Origin: Atrina japonica
Taxonomy: Eukaryota > Mollusca > Bivalvia > Pterioida > Pinnidae
Direction of reading: 5' to 3'
NCBI GenBank assembly: GCA_030159075.1
Contig: BROG01000154.1
Coordinates: 917,501 to 981,500, forward strand
Length of the DNA stretch: 64,000 bases
Both the position numbers and the translations under genes were made by a program. A model generated the notes under the pieces. The model made no database searches. It saw nothing but the letters and a program-made list of their open reading frames with translations, and had not been told where the DNA came from. Within the stretch, counting starts at the first letter, position 1; the number at the start of each line of letters is the position of its first letter. This document shows, piece by piece, positions 61,335 to 64,000 of this stretch.

Positions 61335-62180
61335 GACAGAGGGTACGTGTACAGTGTCAGGGATAGTGTACAACATCTTGATAAAAGGTGCACACAACGT
61401 CATGACAGAGATACAGTGTAGGCCAACATCTTAACAGAAAGAGTACAATGTCATGACAGTTGAATAGTGTACAATGCACATTTTGACAGAGGACGTACAA
61501 CATCATGACAGGGGAATACAGAGTACCAATCTCTTACACAGAGTATATGAAAAGGGAATGCAGTGTGCAACGTCATAACAAGCAAACATGTCGATAGAGA
61601 ATGTACGTCGTGAAAAAGGAATGCAATGTATAACGTCATAACAAGGAAATATGTCGATAGAGAATGTACGTCATGAAAAAGGAATACAAAGTACAACGTC
61701 ATGACAGGGACACGTATACAATATTTTGATAGAGAATGTACAACATCATGACAAGGACACAGAGTACAACATCTTGACAGAGGTTTACAACGTTATGACA
61801 GAGGAATAGTGTACAAAATTTTTGACAGTGTACAAGCTTATGACAGGGATACGGTGTAAAACATCTTCACAATGTGTACAACATCTTGACAGAAGATGTA
61901 AAATGGCATGACAGGGACAGGCCTACGGTGTACAACATCTTGACAATGTGTACAACATCATGACAAGGATACTATGACAATATCTTGACAGAGGTTTACA
62001 ACTTCATGAGAGAGAAAAAAGTGTACGTTCTTCTTGACTAATGGTGTACAATGTCATGACAGAGGAATAAAGTGTACAACTTACAACTTGACCGATGGTG
62101 TACAATGCCATGACAGGAAAATCGTGTACAACGTACAATGTTATATGTATGAATTATGTTTGCGTAAACAACCTTTTTGA
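61335..62180. repeat. Degenerate tandem repeat GTACAACATCATGACAG
   Basis: About twenty-five copies of a motif near GTGTACAACATCTTGACAGAG or GTACAACGTCATGACAGGG, spaced roughly 25-45 bp. Two 60-bp stretches near 61595 and 61655 are nearly identical. No coding content is apparent. Confidence 0.85.
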
Positions 62181-62996
62181 CAGGGATAACGAATGTGACA
62201 TTTGAGCTTGACATTTGTCAAGATGGTTCTTACATCTGGATAACGGATGACGATTCGCCGGACTTCCAAATCGCATATTTTTTTTTCTCAAAAGGTACAT
62301 GTTCCCTAACACTTTAACTGACTATTGCATCACAGTTTATCCAACAATTTGAAAAATGTATACAATGAGGAATGTATTGTATAACAATTTTAAATAGTAT
62401 AATCATGCTAATTCCCCTTGAATTTTTTCTGGATCCGCCACTGCCAGGTTTACAATTACACAGGAAATATGCACCTAGTGTTTCACGTTAAATAATGAAC
62501 TACCACCTCTCAGGGTTTTTTTTATAAATCGTTTATAGAACGAGAAACTTACAGAACGATTGAGAATACATTTCAGAGAACGTGGTAACCAAAGCACATA
62601 GATGTATTACTGTATTAGAAGAATAGTGCCTTACCTGACTTCGCCATCATGTCCAGATTTTACCTCTGTCAACGTAGCAATACACGGAACAGCTCTAACA
62701 ATTACCTGTGTAATTGAGTACTTTTAAGGCTAGTAAGTGAACTGAAGTTTGATATCAGTTTAGGGGAGCAACCATTTGATTTTTATAGAGGTGTCAAGAT
62801 TAAATTTTCTTCCTGGATATTTTTCGTTGTAATATCCGCCCTAACGTTTTTTTCTCTAACGTGTCCTGGATTTTTTTTTTATTACCCAAATATGGCAAAG
62901 TTACCTATGCCAGTATAAAACTGCTTTGAAGAATGTACATATTAGATTACTAGCAACTAAAATGTTCCGATAATATGATTTATACCATTTAAAATG
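62181..62996. other. Nothing recognised
   Basis: AT-rich DNA with no recognisable gene or repeat. Confidence 0.6.
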
Positions 62997-63841
62997 GATA
63001 ACAATAGCTAACGACTTATAGGCCTAACTACAGTAAATTTCAATTAAATAAGTTCACCCTTTAAGCTAAAAGGGATAACAATAGCTAACCACTTAATGGC
63101 CTAACTATAGTAAATTTTAATTAAATAAGTTCACTCTATAAGCTAAAATAGATAACAATAGCTAACCACTTAATGGCCTAACTATAGTAAATTTTTAATT
63201 TAAAAAGTTCACCCTATAAGCTAAAATAGATAACAATAGCTAACCACTTAATGACCTAACTATAGTAAATTTTAATTTAAAAAGTTCACCCTATAAGCTA
63301 AAATAGATAACAATAGCTAACCACTTAATGGCCTAACTATAGTAAATTTTAATTAAATAAGTTCACTCTATAAGCTAAAATAGATAACAATAGCTAACCA
63401 CTTAATGACCTAACTATAGTAAATTTTAATTTAAAAAGTTCACCCTATAAGCTAAAATAGATAACAATAGCTAACCACTTAATGGCCTAACTATAGTAAA
63501 TTTTAATTAAATAAGTTCACTCTATAAGCTAAAATAGATAACAATAGCTAACCACTTAATGGCCTAACTATAGTAAATTTTAATTAAATAAGTTCACTCT
63601 ATAAGCTAAAATAGATAACAATAGCTAACCACTTAATGACCTAACTATAGTAAATTTTAATTTAAAAAGTTCACCCTATAAGCTAAGATAGATAACAATA
63701 GCTAACCACTTAATGACCTAACTATAGTAAATTTTAATTTAAAAAGTTCACCCTATAAGCTAAAATAGATAACAATAGCTAACCACTTAATGACCTAACT
63801 ATAGTAAATTTTAATTTAAAAAGTTCACCCTATAAGCTAAA
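62997..63841. repeat. Eleven-copy 77-bp satellite
   Basis: Units start GATAACAATAGCTAACCACT and end TATAAGCTAAAATA. Two linked subtypes alternate irregularly. One has TTAATGGCC with AATTAAATAAGTTCACTC and the other TTAATGACC with AATTTAAAAAGTTCACCC. The first copy is the most diverged, as is usual at an array edge. Confidence 0.95.
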
Positions 63842-63849
63842 TTGAACTT

Positions 63850-63905
63850 TGTTTGAATGTTGTTTTACGCCACATTCAATTTTTCAGTCATATGGTGACG
63901 GCAAG
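63850..63905 (-). repeat. SINE tail fragment
   Basis: TTTTACGCCACATTCAATTT and CAGTCATATGGTGACGG are the inverted tail of the SINE family at 57545. Confidence 0.55.
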
Positions 63906-63945
63906 TATAATAGAGAATGTTAAAAAAAATATCATCTTATGTCAT

Positions 63946-64000
63946 AACTCGTCGTCGTCATCATCATCATCATCATCATCAACAACAACAACAACAACAA
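63946..64000. repeat. (TCG)(TCA)(ACA) trinucleotide run at the window end
   Basis: CGT repeats pass into TCA and then ACA repeats, up to the last base. Confidence 0.95.

Overview
The window is nuclear DNA from an animal, most likely a bivalve mollusc. It has intron-split genes with GT/AG junctions, an AT-rich background full of microsatellites, tRNA-derived SINEs of a type common in bivalves, Penelope-like and LINE fragments, and many foldback or MITE-type repeats. The species cannot be named from the sequence.

Left part (1-12.0 kb): a plus-strand protein arginine methyltransferase gene, best matched to PRMT2. Seven confident exons (1737-11976) and one probable 19-nt exon (499-517) join in phase to the stop codon; the N-terminal exons are not seen. 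Its introns hold a decayed LINE, SINEs, a 125-bp near-perfect palindrome and a 72/51-bp minisatellite. From 12.0 to 14.3 kb there is a nine-copy 30-bp tandem repeat and two MITEs. A single-exon two-B-box (TRIM-like) gene lies at 14364-15206.

Middle and right: a minus-strand type I membrane receptor gene seems to run from a signal-peptide exon at 50133-50082, through Cys-rich (lectin-like), CUB-like and stalk exons at 29381-27488, to two interchangeable transmembrane exons. One leads to an 11-residue tail (25161-25126). The other leads to a 483-residue basic cytoplasmic tail (17558-16110). A micro-exon at 19770-19755 could start the long-tail form without an ectodomain. A decayed paralogue of the ectodomain and transmembrane exons lies at 57480-54582.

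Inside the long first intron of that receptor sits the main feature: a complete Polinton/Maverick element at 34276-49814 (15,539 bp). It has 151-bp terminal inverted repeats that look identical, and a perfect 6-bp target duplication (ATAGTG). It carries an integrase, a protein-primed family B DNA polymerase, a packaging ATPase, a double-jelly-roll major capsid protein, a penton-like protein and about ten small, mostly membrane or coiled-coil virion-type genes. It also has a Trp-rich tandem-repeat protein that I do not recognise, while no adenovirus-type protease is visible. The integrase and most of the small genes are open; the polymerase, capsid, ATPase and several others are broken by frame changes and stops. 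The genes use a short AT-rich element just before the ATG, and perfect hairpins mark gene ends. The element is clearly richer in G+C than its surroundings.

Flanking repeats: a decayed Penelope-like element at 31267-33170 with several 3'-tail copies elsewhere, a degenerate satellite next to the Polinton's left end, a Mutator-like inverted-repeat element at 55194-55817, a degenerate repeat field at 61.3-62.2 kb and an eleven-copy 77-bp satellite at 63.0-63.8 kb.
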